From Arthrobacter sp. ISL-48 (lineage in GTDB: Bacteria > Actinomycetota > Actinomycetes > Actinomycetales > Micrococcaceae), in the NCBI RefSeq assembly GCF_018613805.1, contig NZ_JAGGPL010000018.1, positions 124,001 through 188,000 on the forward strand: 64,000 bases of DNA. The letters run 5' to 3'. Both the position numbers and the translations under genes were made by a program. Below are positions 34,786-43,981 of this stretch, in pieces. The first letter of the stretch is position 1, and each line of letters starts with the position of its first letter. The notes under the pieces are model-generated. The model had not been told where the DNA came from and ran no database searches. It saw nothing but the letters and a program-made list of their open reading frames with translations.

Positions 34786-35760
34786 ATGACAACCCTTCAG
34801 CAGAAAACCCCTGTTCCGGCTGCAGAGCCGAAACAGGGGGCGATCCCGCCCAAACTCAAGGCAAGGCCCAGCTCCATGCGGCGCAAGGAGGCCAGGTTCT
34901 TCTGGCTCTTTATCTCCCCGTGGATCATCGGGTTTGTGGTCTTCCTCCTCGGGCCCATGCTTGCCTCCGTTTACCTCTCGTTCACGGACTGGGATTCCTT
35001 CACGGATCCCAACTGGGTGGGCGTCGCCAACTACGTCCGGCTGCTCACTGAGGATGAAGTGTTCCATAAGTCGCTGTGGAACACGTTCTATTTCGCCTTC
35101 TTCTCAGTCCCGCTAGGCATGGCGATCGCGCTCTGGCTCGCGGCGCTGCTGAACAAGAAGATGCGGGCACGTAAAATCTTCCGCACCCTCGTCTACCTGC
35201 CGCACCTGGTACCTATCGTCGCCGTAGCCCTGATCTTCCAGATGATCCTGGCCCCGGATGCAGGCCCCCTCAACCGGGTCCTGGCGGTGTTTGGAATCGA
35301 CGGTCCGGCGTGGCTCTTCGACTCGGAATGGGTGAAGCCCGCCATCATCCTGCTCTCGCTGTGGCAGGCCGGCGGGGCCACGGTCCTGCTCCTGGCGGGC
35401 ATGAAAGGCATCCCGCAGGAGTTCTATGAGGCCGCCGAGATCGACGGCGCATCGTCGGTTCGGCAGTTCTGGAGCATCACGTTCCCGCAGCTGACGCCTA
35501 TCATTTTCTTCAACCTCATCATGGGCATCATCGGGGCCTTCCAGGTCTTTGCCCAGGTGTACATCCTCACCCAGGGCGGTCCGGATAATGCCAGCCAGAT
35601 GGTGGTTCCACTGCTCTTCAGCGAGGCGTTCAGGAACTACCACATGGGCTATGCCTCGGCGATCTCCTGGCTCCTGTTCCTCATCGTCATGGCGCTGACC
35701 GTCGTCGCCTTCGTCACGTCACGCAAATGGGTCTTCTACGAAACTGAGGTCAAGAACTGA
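34786..35760 (+). CDS. Sugar ABC transporter permease, MalF type
   Basis: The 324-residue permease has six TM helices and the EAA loop YEAAEIDGASSVRQFWSITFPQLTP. Its stop overlaps the next start by one base. It works with the MalG-type permease and the Tat lipoprotein; no ATPase gene is adjacent. Confidence 0.93.
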   Translation: MTTLQQKTPVPAAEPKQGAIPPKLKARPSSMRRKEARFFWLFISPWIIGFVVFLLGPMLASVYLSFTDWDSFTDPNWVGVANYVRLLTEDEVFHKSLWNTFYFAFFSVPLGMAIALWLAALLNKKMRARKIFRTLVYLPHLVPIVAVALIFQMILAPDAGPLNRVLAVFGIDGPAWLFDSEWVKPAIILLSLWQAGGATVLLLAGMKGIPQEFYEAAEIDGASSVRQFWSITFPQLTPIIFFNLIMGIIGAFQVFAQVYILTQGGPDNASQMVVPLLFSEAFRNYHMGYASAISWLLFLIVMALTVVAFVTSRKWVFYETEVKN

Positions 35761-36614
35761 TGGCCGAACTCAAGGTCTACAAGAGCACCGCCTTCACCTA
35801 TGCGGGCCTGCTGATCGCATCCTCCATTTTCTTCGCGCCCCTGGTCTTTGTGGTCTCCATCGCGCTCAGCAGCGACCAGACAGTCAGCACGGGAAGCTTT
35901 TCCCTGATTCCTACGGAATTCCGCTGGGACAATTTCGTCCGGATCTTCCAGACGCAGCAGCCCGTGGGCAACTTCGTCCTGAACTCCGTCATCATTTCGG
36001 TGCTCTCGGCCGTGGGGCAAGTGTTCTCCTCGGCCCTCGTGGGCTACGCCTTCGCCCGGCTGCGGGCCAGGGGCAAGAACATCACCTTCATGATCGTGCT
36101 GGCCACCATGATGATCCCCGCTCAGATCACCATGATTCCGCAGTTCATCCTGTTCAAGGAGCTCGGCTGGATCAACACGTTCCTGCCGCTGATCATCCCC
36201 AACTTCTTCGGCAACGCGTACAACATCTTCCTGATCCGGCAGTTCGTGACACGGCTGCCGCTCGAAATGGACGAGGCCGCGATGGTTGACGGGCTGGGCT
36301 ACTTCGGGATCTTCCGGAGGATCGTCCTGCCCATGATGACGCCGGTGCTGATCGCCATTGCCATCTTCACCCTCACCTGGACCTGGGGCGACTTCATGGG
36401 CCCCCTGATCTACCTCAACGAGGACACCAAAATGCCCCTTGCGCTAGGCGTGCAGCTGCTGACCAGCACCAGCCAGGAGCTGCAGACGCCGCCGTGGAAC
36501 CTGGTGATGGTGGGCACCGTATTCCTCTCGCTGCCGATGATCATCATTTACTACTTCGGCCAAAAGTACATGTACGAAATGAACCTCTCCACCGGAAGCG
36601 CGGGTGTTAAGTAG
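35760..36614 (+). CDS. Sugar ABC transporter permease, MalG type
   Basis: The 284-residue permease has the EAA-type loop MDEAAMVDGLGYFGIFRRIVLPMM and a C-terminal LSLPMIIIYYFGQKYMYEMNLSTGSAGVK with the usual GAVK-like end. It is co-translated with the MalF-type subunit, and the GH35 gene begins 2 bases after its stop. Confidence 0.93.
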   Translation: MAELKVYKSTAFTYAGLLIASSIFFAPLVFVVSIALSSDQTVSTGSFSLIPTEFRWDNFVRIFQTQQPVGNFVLNSVIISVLSAVGQVFSSALVGYAFARLRARGKNITFMIVLATMMIPAQITMIPQFILFKELGWINTFLPLIIPNFFGNAYNIFLIRQFVTRLPLEMDEAAMVDGLGYFGIFRRIVLPMMTPVLIAIAIFTLTWTWGDFMGPLIYLNEDTKMPLALGVQLLTSTSQELQTPPWNLVMVGTVFLSLPMIIIYYFGQKYMYEMNLSTGSAGVK

Positions 36615-36616
36615 CC

Positions 36617-39316
36617 ATGGCATTCCCTTCAGGCGGTTCTGTTTCGCTCGACGCCGGCAGGCTGGTCATCGACGGCGAAGCCCGGCTCCTGCTGTGCTCC
36701 TCGCTGTTCTACTTCCGCCTCCCCCCGGAGCAATGGCAGGACCGCCTGAAGCAGGTCCGCGACTCTGGCTACCATGCCGTGGATGTCTACATTCCCTGGA
36801 ATTTCCACGAAACGCGGCCCGGAGTCTATGATTTTTCAGGCCCCCGTGACGTGGCGCTGTTCCTGGACCTCGCGGCCGCCGAAGGGTTGCACGTCATGGC
36901 CCGTCCAGGGCCGTACATCTGTTCAGAGGTGGACGGCGGCGGGCTGCCGGCCTGGCTGGGACTGGACCCGGAGCTTAGGGTCCGGCAGAACGAACCGCGG
37001 TTCCTTGAGCAGGCAACAGCGTGGTACCGGACGGTGCTGCCGATCCTCGCGGAGCGCCAGCACGGCGGGGGCGGCAGCATTATCCTGCTGCAGATCGAGA
37101 ATGAACTCGACTTCTTTGATTGCCTGGACCGGCCCGGTTATATGCAGGCTCTGTCTGATGCCGTTTCCAGGGCCGGCATCAGCGTGCCGGTTATTGCCTG
37201 CGCAGGCCAAGGGGATCTGTCCGGGGCAACCGGCGGAGTGCCGGGCGTGGTTCCCGCGGCCAATTTCTATCCGGATGATTCGTCACCGGACATCGAGGCA
37301 GAGGTACTTGCGTACCAGCGCGAACTGGCCGCCCGTGGCCTCCCCTTGCTGGTGACCGAGACCAACCGGCTGCACCTCACGCTCCGGCGCGAGCTGCTCG
37401 CGGGCGCCCGGCTCATCGCCCCTTACCTGCAAAGTTCCGGCTGGAACTTCTGGCTGAATCCCTCCATCGGCAACTGGGGCGACCCCGGAAACTTCATGAC
37501 CCACAGCTACGACTTCGGCGGCTATGTGTCCCCGGACGGAGCCAGGCGCCCAGAGTACTTCGAGGGCCGCCGGCTCGCCGGGGTTATCGATGCCCTGGGG
37601 GCCCGGCTGGCATCGGCCCTTCCGGACCTGGACGCGCCGCTGGAGCAGGTGCCCGATTTCGCCACCTCCACGGTACGCCCCGTGCTTGCCCTGTCCGGTG
37701 GCGGCTACCTCGCCGGTCTGCCGAACCTCAGCGGACAGGCCGGGATCCTTCAGCTCAAGACCGACGGCGGGGCCTTCGCTGCTGTCACGGTGCCGCCGGG
37801 CAAGTGCCCGCTGTTGTTGGCGGGCCTGCCGCTGGAGGAGTGGGGGGTGCCCGCAGTTTTGGAACTTGCGACGGCGGAACTGGTCGCGGTCACGCGTACT
37901 CCATCCGGGCTCGAGCTGAAATTCGCCGACACCCCCGGCGCTGTGCTGATGGTTGCCTCCGACAAGATGCTGGCCATCCGGTCCGGGCAGGCGGACTTCC
38001 GCGATAACCTGCTGGTCGCCGAGCTGCAGTCAGGTCCCGGTGAGGTCGTGTTCGACGACGGCGTCCGGCTTGCGTGGTCGATGCAGTCGAATGGCCTTGC
38101 AGCGGAGAAAGAGCACCAGGAGCGTCGAGGCGGAACCGATGCCGCCGCCGTCGTGCTTTCCCGTTTCTCTGCGGAACCCGCCGGACTCTTCGCGGGCATT
38201 CCGGCAACCCAGCACCCGGAAGCGCCGCCCCTGGAAGCGCTCGGCGTGTACGCCGGCCGGGGCAGATACCGGGCCGCTGTGCCAGCCGGTTGCACGCAGC
38301 TCCTGGTCGATGGAGCCGCGGACATCCTGTCGCTGTCGTTCCGGACCGCAGCTGGGGAACCGGTCCCCCTCGACACCCTGACACCGTTCGGTGCGGCCGC
38401 CGTCGTCGGACTCCCGGCAGGGGACGGTGGTGACCTCACAGCCGACGTCGAGATCTGGGGCCACTCCAACTTCGACGACACCCGGCTCCCAGCCCTTTCC
38501 CTTGGCGCCCTCCGCGGCACGGGAGCGGTCATGGCGGTGACCGGCTCTGCTGATGTCTCCAGTCTCTGGCATGTCCACGGCGGCGGCCAATGGGCGGAGC
38601 CCGGCAGGGCCCTCCGCGGGTTCGGCGGCTGGAGCAGCTCGCGGCTCGGGGTGGGCATCGGGTACCGGAAGACTCTTTCGGCACCTTCTCCGGAGGAGGA
38701 CAGCTATCTGCATTTTGCCGGCCTGACGTCGCCCATTTCGGTGTGTGTCGGGAATCTAGCCCCGGCCGTGGTTGCCCCCGAGAACCCATACCTGCGGCTG
38801 CCGCGTGAGGCTGAAGGCTGGGACATTGATGTGACCTTTCCGCACGATCCGTCCAACGGGCCTGGCGCCGTCACGCTCCTCTCCGGCGTTCCGCTTCGGG
38901 ACTGGGCCGTCCAGGCCTTGCCCCAGGAGGAGCTCGATGCGCTCTCCAGGGCTGCTGCAACTGCAGCACGTCCTGCGGAAGGGCCAGTCCGGGTTCCCCT
39001 GGAAATCCCCGCAGGGGAGGCATACTGGCTCATCCCGGATCTGGCGGAGCTTGAGAACGGCCGCGGCTACTTTCTCAGGGCCTCCGGCCCGGGCCTGACC
39101 ATCAGCGCCTGGCTGGACGGAACCAGGTTGGGCCGCCTGATGCCCGGCCGCGACGATGATGCCGCGAATCCGTCGATGAGCGGCGGTAACCCGGGTGTGA
39201 TCTGGCTCCCCGCGCCTATGATGAAATCGCAGGCCAGGCTCACGCTGTTGCTGGAAAACCGCGGGATGACGGCGGGCAGGCTAGAAACCCTGCTGTGCGA
39301 ACCTGCGCACAGCTGA
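36617..39316 (+). CDS. GH35-like beta-galactosidase, long divergent form
   Basis: This 899-residue protein without signal peptide has the GH35 barrel opening (FHETRPGVYDFSG, ARPGPYICSEVDGGGLPAWL) and acid/base motif ILLQIENELDF (Glu163). The usual nucleophile block with EFWNGWFD is replaced by LLVTETNRLHLTLRRELL, where Glu of VTETN is the likely equivalent. Large beta-sandwich domains follow. It is encoded directly after the importer permeases and would cleave terminal galactose from imported oligosaccharides; the altered region suggests a different substrate from the second GH35. Confidence 0.85.
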   Translation: MAFPSGGSVSLDAGRLVIDGEARLLLCSSLFYFRLPPEQWQDRLKQVRDSGYHAVDVYIPWNFHETRPGVYDFSGPRDVALFLDLAAAEGLHVMARPGPYICSEVDGGGLPAWLGLDPELRVRQNEPRFLEQATAWYRTVLPILAERQHGGGGSIILLQIENELDFFDCLDRPGYMQALSDAVSRAGISVPVIACAGQGDLSGATGGVPGVVPAANFYPDDSSPDIEAEVLAYQRELAARGLPLLVTETNRLHLTLRRELLAGARLIAPYLQSSGWNFWLNPSIGNWGDPGNFMTHSYDFGGYVSPDGARRPEYFEGRRLAGVIDALGARLASALPDLDAPLEQVPDFATSTVRPVLALSGGGYLAGLPNLSGQAGILQLKTDGGAFAAVTVPPGKCPLLLAGLPLEEWGVPAVLELATAELVAVTRTPSGLELKFADTPGAVLMVASDKMLAIRSGQADFRDNLLVAELQSGPGEVVFDDGVRLAWSMQSNGLAAEKEHQERRGGTDAAAVVLSRFSAEPAGLFAGIPATQHPEAPPLEALGVYAGRGRYRAAVPAGCTQLLVDGAADILSLSFRTAAGEPVPLDTLTPFGAAAVVGLPAGDGGDLTADVEIWGHSNFDDTRLPALSLGALRGTGAVMAVTGSADVSSLWHVHGGGQWAEPGRALRGFGGWSSSRLGVGIGYRKTLSAPSPEEDSYLHFAGLTSPISVCVGNLAPAVVAPENPYLRLPREAEGWDIDVTFPHDPSNGPGAVTLLSGVPLRDWAVQALPQEELDALSRAAATAARPAEGPVRVPLEIPAGEAYWLIPDLAELENGRGYFLRASGPGLTISAWLDGTRLGRLMPGRDDDAANPSMSGGNPGVIWLPAPMMKSQARLTLLLENRGMTAGRLETLLCEPAHS

Positions 39317-39341
39317 CACTGACGGAACGTAGAAGCAGACC

Positions 39342-40616
39342 ATGCCGAAGAGAACGTCCAAGGACATCCGCAACGAAAGCCGCTTCGCCCTGCTCCGCGG
39401 GCTCTATTCGCTCCGTACGGCTACCCGCCAGGAGCTGGCCGCCACTACCGGCCTGAGCTTCGCCACCATTTCCAACATCGTGGGGGAACTGATCGAGGTG
39501 GGGGTGCTGGTGGAAGCCGGCCGGGAAGATTCCGGCGGAGGGCGGCCGGTGACCCGTCTGAAGATCTCACCGGAACGCGGGGCACTGGTTGGCGTCGACA
39601 TCGCGGAAACCTACATCCACGTCGACATCTATGACCTGTCACTCGGGGTGATCGGCAAGGCCGAAAGCGGACTGGCCATTGAAGAAAACGAGCCCGCTGC
39701 CCTGGTCCGCAGGGTTGCCGGCGTTCTCGACGAAGCTGTCGCTGCGGCCGGCATCTCCCGCGAAAGGCTCCTCCGCGCCGGCGTCAGCCTTCCCGGGCAG
39801 GTTGACCCGCAGCGGGGAGTCTCGGTCTTCGCCCCCAACTGGGACTGGCACGAAGTGCATATCCAGGCGCTCCTGTCCGACGCGATCGGCCTCCCGGTGG
39901 ACGTGGACAACCCGCTGCGCGCCATCGCCATCTCCGAACTCTGGTTCGGGGCGGGCCGGCTCGTGAACAACGTGGCCACGGTCAACCTTGGCACGGGTGT
40001 GGGCGCGGGCCTGGCCATCGACGGGGAGCTGGTCCGCGGCGCCAGCAACACCGCCGGTGAATGGGGCCATACCACTCTTGTTTTCGGCGGCCGCCTGTGC
40101 CGCTGCGGCCGCCACGGCTGCGTGGAGGCCTACCTCGGGGTGCCAGGGCTGCAGCAGACCATGGCCGAGGTCAACGCCGGCCACGATCTCCTCACCAGTG
40201 ACCGGCAGCGTGAGTTTGTTTCAGATGTGGCCAAGGGATTGGCCGACGGCGACCCGGACTGTGTGGAGCTACTCGAAGTCACCGGACGCTACTTCGCGGC
40301 GGCGCTCGGAAACCTGATCAACTTCATCAACCCGGACCACGTGAGCGTCCTCGGCTGGACGGCCGCGAGTATCGGTCCGGAGCTGCTTCAGGTAGCCCAA
40401 AAGTACCTGCCCCAGGAAGTGCTGCCCAGCGCGGGCGAAGCCGTCCGGGTGGGACTGTCTGCCGTCGTCGGAAATGCGGTGACGCTGGGCATGGCCACCC
40501 TCGCGCTGGAGGGATTCCTGGAACAGGTGGGGGTTCCAAGCCGGGGTCCGGGTGCACGCATCGCAGCCAGAAAGCGTGCCGGCCTTCCGGCAAACCAGAC
40601 GGCCGGCGCGGAATAG
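39342..40616 (+). CDS. ROK-family transcriptional regulator
   Basis: The 424-residue NagC/XylR-type regulator has an N-terminal winged helix (RQELAATTGLSFATISNIVGELIEVGVLVEAG) and a ROK domain with GVDIAETYIHVDIYD, GEWGHTTL and the zinc motif CRCGRHGCVE. It lacks obvious kinase replacement motifs. Located between two GH35 genes, it probably represses this operon; TTAGAATAA motifs at 33355 and 40655 are candidate sites. Confidence 0.93.
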   Translation: MPKRTSKDIRNESRFALLRGLYSLRTATRQELAATTGLSFATISNIVGELIEVGVLVEAGREDSGGGRPVTRLKISPERGALVGVDIAETYIHVDIYDLSLGVIGKAESGLAIEENEPAALVRRVAGVLDEAVAAAGISRERLLRAGVSLPGQVDPQRGVSVFAPNWDWHEVHIQALLSDAIGLPVDVDNPLRAIAISELWFGAGRLVNNVATVNLGTGVGAGLAIDGELVRGASNTAGEWGHTTLVFGGRLCRCGRHGCVEAYLGVPGLQQTMAEVNAGHDLLTSDRQREFVSDVAKGLADGDPDCVELLEVTGRYFAAALGNLINFINPDHVSVLGWTAASIGPELLQVAQKYLPQEVLPSAGEAVRVGLSAVVGNAVTLGMATLALEGFLEQVGVPSRGPGARIAARKRAGLPANQTAGAE

Positions 40617-40654
40617 ATCCTGCAATGCCCTCTTCCGTTCCCGTTTCCAGACAG

Positions 40655-40676
40655 TTATTCTAATGGTTGAAATAAG
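40655..40676. promoter_or_regulatory. Candidate ROK operator before the second GH35 gene
   Basis: TTATTCTAA (40655-40663) is the exact reverse complement of TTAGAATAA in the promoter at 33345-33373. AAATAA follows at 40670-40675, giving a loose dyad with TTATT. It lies 30-50 bases upstream of the GTG start. Confidence 0.45.
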
Positions 40677-40705
40677 TAGTGAATTATGCGGGGGAGAAAA
40701 CCACA

Positions 40706-42457
40706 GTGAAATCTTTTGAGATCGGCCAGCAAGACTTCCTGCTGGACGGTGAACCGTTCCGGATACTGTCCGGTGCCATCCACTATTTCCGGGTCCACCC
40801 CGACCTGTGGGAAGACCGGATCCACAAAGCCCGGCTGATGGGCCTGAACACCATCGAGACGTACGTCCCCTGGAACGAACACTGCCCGAGCCCGGGCACG
40901 TATATCGGTGACGGCCAGCTGGACCTGGGCCGGTTCCTGGACCTCGTTGCGGCTGAAGGCATGAAGGCCATCGTGCGGCCGGGCCCCTTCATCTGCGCGG
41001 AGTGGGACAACGGGGGATTGCCTGCGTGGCTCTTCAGCGATCCCAGTGTGGGAATCCGGAGCAGCGAGCCTGGCTACCTTGCCGCCGTCGACAGCTTCTT
41101 CCAAGCGGTGCTGCCCAGCGTCGCGGAGCGGCAGGTCACCCGCGGCGGACCCGTCATCATGCTGCAGATCGAGAACGAGTACGGCGCCTACGGCAAGGAC
41201 AAGGCGTACCTGCAGCATCTCGTGGACCTTGTGAAGCGGGCAGGGGTTGAGGTTCCGCTCTTCTCGTGTGACCAGCCGTTCGGCACCATGATCGAGGACG
41301 GCTCGCTTCCGGAGCTTCACAAGACAGGAACATTCGGTTCACGGGCTACGGAGCGGCTGGCGTTCCTGCGCGAGCACCAGCCCACCGGTCCACTGATGTG
41401 TGCGGAGTTCTGGAACGGCTGGTTCGACAACTGGGGGACACACCACCACACCACCGATGCCGCAGCGTCCGCCGCTGAACTTGACGCACTGCTGGCGGCC
41501 GGGGCGTCGGTGAACGTCTACATGTTCCATGGCGGCACAAACTTCGGATTCACCAACGGCGCCAATGATAAAGGCATCTACGAACCCACCATCACCTCCT
41601 ACGACTACGACGCACCGCTGACGGAGGACGGGTTCCCCACGGACAAATACTTTGCCTTTCGGGATGTGATCGCCAAGTACTTCGAAGTGCCAGCGGAAAC
41701 GCCCGCCAGGCGCCAGGAGGCACCAGCGGCAACCGTGACGGTAACCAGCGCGACACCCCTGCTGGATTCGCTCTTCCTGCTGGGCGAGGCTAGCCGGGTG
41801 GAGGGATCTGCTCCCACCACCGAAGACGCGGGGCACTACCGCGGCTTCACCCTCTACTCGACCGAATTGTCAGAGCGTGGCGTCCTGACTGTGGGTGAGG
41901 TGCGTGACCGCGCACAGTTCTTCCTGGACGGCCGTCCGGTGGGCGTGCTCAGCCGGGAGCTGGGGGAGCGGGCCATTGCCGTGCCTTCCGCTGGTCGCCT
42001 CGAGGTCCTGGTCGAAGACCAAGGGCGGGTCAACTACGGCAAGCGGATCGGCGAGTTTAAGGGCCTGATGGCCCCGGTAAAGCTCAATGGCGCGGAAATC
42101 CTTCAGTGGGATATCCGTCCTTTGGATTTCGGCGACCTGGGCGCGCTGCGGACGGCGAGCAGTCCGATTCACGGCGAGGGCGGCGTGGCCGGTCCTTCTG
42201 TTTCTTTCGCCGACTTTGAGGCCGAGGGCCCGGGGGACCGCTACCTCCGGCTGGACGGCTGGACCAAGGGCAATGCATTCGTTAACGGCTTCAACCTTGG
42301 CAGGTACTGGAGCCGGGGTCCGCAGAGGACCCTTTATGTTCCGGGCCCGCTGCTGAGGCCGGGAACCAATGAGTTGGCCATCCTGGAGCTGCACGGCAGC
42401 ACCACGCGAGCTGTTCACTTCGTGCCGGCGCCGGATCTGGGTCCGGACGAAAAATAG
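40706..42457 (+). CDS. GH35 beta-galactosidase
   Basis: The 583-residue cytosolic GH35 enzyme has the canonical features FRILSGAIHYFRVHPDLWEDR, PGPFICAEWDNGGLPAWL, acid/base MLQIENEYGAYG (Glu158) and nucleophile CAEFWNGWFDNWG (Glu234), then GGTNFGF and a C-terminal jelly-roll. The GTG at 40706 is preferred to GTG 40679 because GGGGGAG lies 9 bases upstream of it. It would act on imported galacto-oligosaccharides with the longer GH35 of the same cluster. Confidence 0.93.
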   Translation: MKSFEIGQQDFLLDGEPFRILSGAIHYFRVHPDLWEDRIHKARLMGLNTIETYVPWNEHCPSPGTYIGDGQLDLGRFLDLVAAEGMKAIVRPGPFICAEWDNGGLPAWLFSDPSVGIRSSEPGYLAAVDSFFQAVLPSVAERQVTRGGPVIMLQIENEYGAYGKDKAYLQHLVDLVKRAGVEVPLFSCDQPFGTMIEDGSLPELHKTGTFGSRATERLAFLREHQPTGPLMCAEFWNGWFDNWGTHHHTTDAAASAAELDALLAAGASVNVYMFHGGTNFGFTNGANDKGIYEPTITSYDYDAPLTEDGFPTDKYFAFRDVIAKYFEVPAETPARRQEAPAATVTVTSATPLLDSLFLLGEASRVEGSAPTTEDAGHYRGFTLYSTELSERGVLTVGEVRDRAQFFLDGRPVGVLSRELGERAIAVPSAGRLEVLVEDQGRVNYGKRIGEFKGLMAPVKLNGAEILQWDIRPLDFGDLGALRTASSPIHGEGGVAGPSVSFADFEAEGPGDRYLRLDGWTKGNAFVNGFNLGRYWSRGPQRTLYVPGPLLRPGTNELAILELHGSTTRAVHFVPAPDLGPDEK

Positions 42458-42522
42458 CCGGTATTGACGGGGCCTGCTCCCCGCAATGTTGCTCCACGGG
42501 CGTGGTCCGGGTAGTTGGAGCA

Positions 42523-42564
42523 GGCCCGGCACAACATGCCCGGCACAACAGGCCCGGCACAACA
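42523..42564 (+). repeat. Three tandem 14-base repeats
   Basis: Units at 42523-42536, 42537-42550 and 42551-42564 read GGCCCGGCACAACA, TGCCCGGCACAACA and GGCCCGGCACAACA. They lie between the GH35 stop and a terminator and show slippage-type expansion. No function is evident. Confidence 0.9.
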
Positions 42565-42600
42565 GAGAGGGTGCACCTCCGTGGAGATGCACCCTCTGTT
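42561..42600. terminator. Bidirectional hairpin terminator
   Basis: AACAGA...GAGGGTGCA (42561-42575) pairs with TGCACCCTC...TCTGTT (42588-42600). It lies between the convergent GH35 and CsbD-like genes and overlaps the last tandem repeat. Confidence 0.75.
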
Positions 42601-42610
42601 GGTGATCAGG

Positions 42611-42787
42611 TCAGTCCTTCTTGAAAGCGTCCTTGACCTTCTCGCCGGCCTGCTTCAGGTCGCCCTTGGTCTGATCGGCCTGGCCTTCCGCCTTCAGGCG
42701 GTCATCGCCCGTGGCCTCTCCGGTGGCTTCCTTGCCCTTACCGCCGGCCTTTTCTGCAGCGTTTTCGATTTTGTCGCCGAGTCCCAT
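42611..42787 (-). CDS. CsbD-like stress protein
   Basis: The 58-residue product starts MGLGDKIENAAEKAGGKGKE and is rich in Lys, Glu, Gly and Ala, with the CsbD pattern of DRLKAEGQADQTKGDLKQAGEKVKDAF. CsbD proteins are small hydrophilic general-stress proteins under alternative sigma factors in Gram-positives. AGGAGGA lies 7 bases upstream of the ATG. Confidence 0.9.
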   Translation of the reverse strand: MGLGDKIENAAEKAGGKGKEATGEATGDDRLKAEGQADQTKGDLKQAGEKVKDAFKKD

Positions 42788-42862
42788 GGTGTTCCTCCTC
42801 TGGTTGGCGGCCGTTCGATCCGGCCCGTCGAAACAATCATAAGCATACTTAGCAAAATAATG

Positions 42863-43969
42863 CTACCGGTGGTTCTTTGGGAGGGAGAGCGCCTGTTCAG
42901 TGTGTGCTTCGAGTTCGTCGGTACCGGTGCAGACGGCCATAAGCCAGGCTAGTACGAACAGGCCAACCAGTGCGTAGCCCAGTCCGGTCGGGCCAATGCT
43001 CCCGATCGTGGCCCCACGCCCGTCGGTGCCGGCGTACGCATTGATCAAGGACGTCAGTTCGGCTGTCCCGATGCCCAGGGCGACGGCTGCAGAGAAGCCC
43101 GTGAGCGCGATGTTGTACCGCAGCCTTCGGTCCGGTCGTGAGAACGTCCGGCCGTATGCGACATTCATGATCCACCCGTCTAAGGTGTCGGGCAGGCTCA
43201 TCCCGGCAGCGAAGAGGATGGGCAGGATGAGGACCGCGTACCAGGGAAGCGCAATTGCTGCCGCGCTTCCGGCAACGACCAGCAGAGTGACTTCCGTGGC
43301 GGTATCGAACCCGAGACCGAAAAGCAGCCCGACCAGATACATCTGCCAGGGCCGCGTAATGCTCCGCATCACAGGCTGCAGGATGCGGGCCATCATGCCG
43401 GTCGCGGGTCCGCCCGTGGGGTCCGTCTGTTGGCTATCCCGGATCCTCCGGAATTCTTTCGCGGCGCGGACCAGGAGGGCCACATTAAGGACGGCCAGGA
43501 TGCAGAGGAATACTCCTGAGATGGCGGTGCCTGCTAATCCCAGGGCTTCCCGCAACGGCGAGGCGTTCTCACCGACCATGCTTCCCAGGTAGTGTGCTCC
43601 GGCCGCCAGCAGCGCGCACAGTCCGAAGACGACGCTGGAGTGGCCGAGCGAGAACCAGAAGCCGACCGATAGCGGCCTGAGACCTTCGCCGATGAGCTTA
43701 CGGGTGGTGCAGTCAATGGCGGCAATGTGGTCGACGTCGAACGCGTGCCTCACACCCAGCAGGTACGCACCCGCCCCAATCCCCATGCCGAAGACCTGTG
43801 TTGAGCTGATGTGCAGGTTCTGGGGAACAACGCTGAACGCCAGAACGCCCCAACCGACTAGGTGCAGCACGAGGATGGAGCCGACCATGCCCGCTACTGG
43901 AGTCACCGGATTCCGAGCTGCGTCCCCGTGACGGGACCTCGGCCGCTCGAAGGAAGTCGCGATGCCCAT
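42863..43969 (-). CDS. Nickel/cobalt permease (NiCoT family)
   Basis: The 368-residue permease has eight predicted TM helices and the metal signature RHAFDVDHIAAID (H-x4-D-H), plus SLGHSSVVF and LGLFGFDTATE-like LGFDTATEVTLL, all hallmarks of HoxN/NixA transporters. It imports Ni(II) or Co(II) at high affinity; the choice cannot be read from sequence. No urease, hydrogenase or cobalamin genes are in the window. Confidence 0.93.
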   Translation of the reverse strand: MGIATSFERPRSRHGDAARNPVTPVAGMVGSILVLHLVGWGVLAFSVVPQNLHISSTQVFGMGIGAGAYLLGVRHAFDVDHIAAIDCTTRKLIGEGLRPLSVGFWFSLGHSSVVFGLCALLAAGAHYLGSMVGENASPLREALGLAGTAISGVFLCILAVLNVALLVRAAKEFRRIRDSQQTDPTGGPATGMMARILQPVMRSITRPWQMYLVGLLFGLGFDTATEVTLLVVAGSAAAIALPWYAVLILPILFAAGMSLPDTLDGWIMNVAYGRTFSRPDRRLRYNIALTGFSAAVALGIGTAELTSLINAYAGTDGRGATIGSIGPTGLGYALVGLFVLAWLMAVCTGTDELEAHTEQALSLPKNHR

Positions 43970-43981
43970 GACCCTGTCCTG

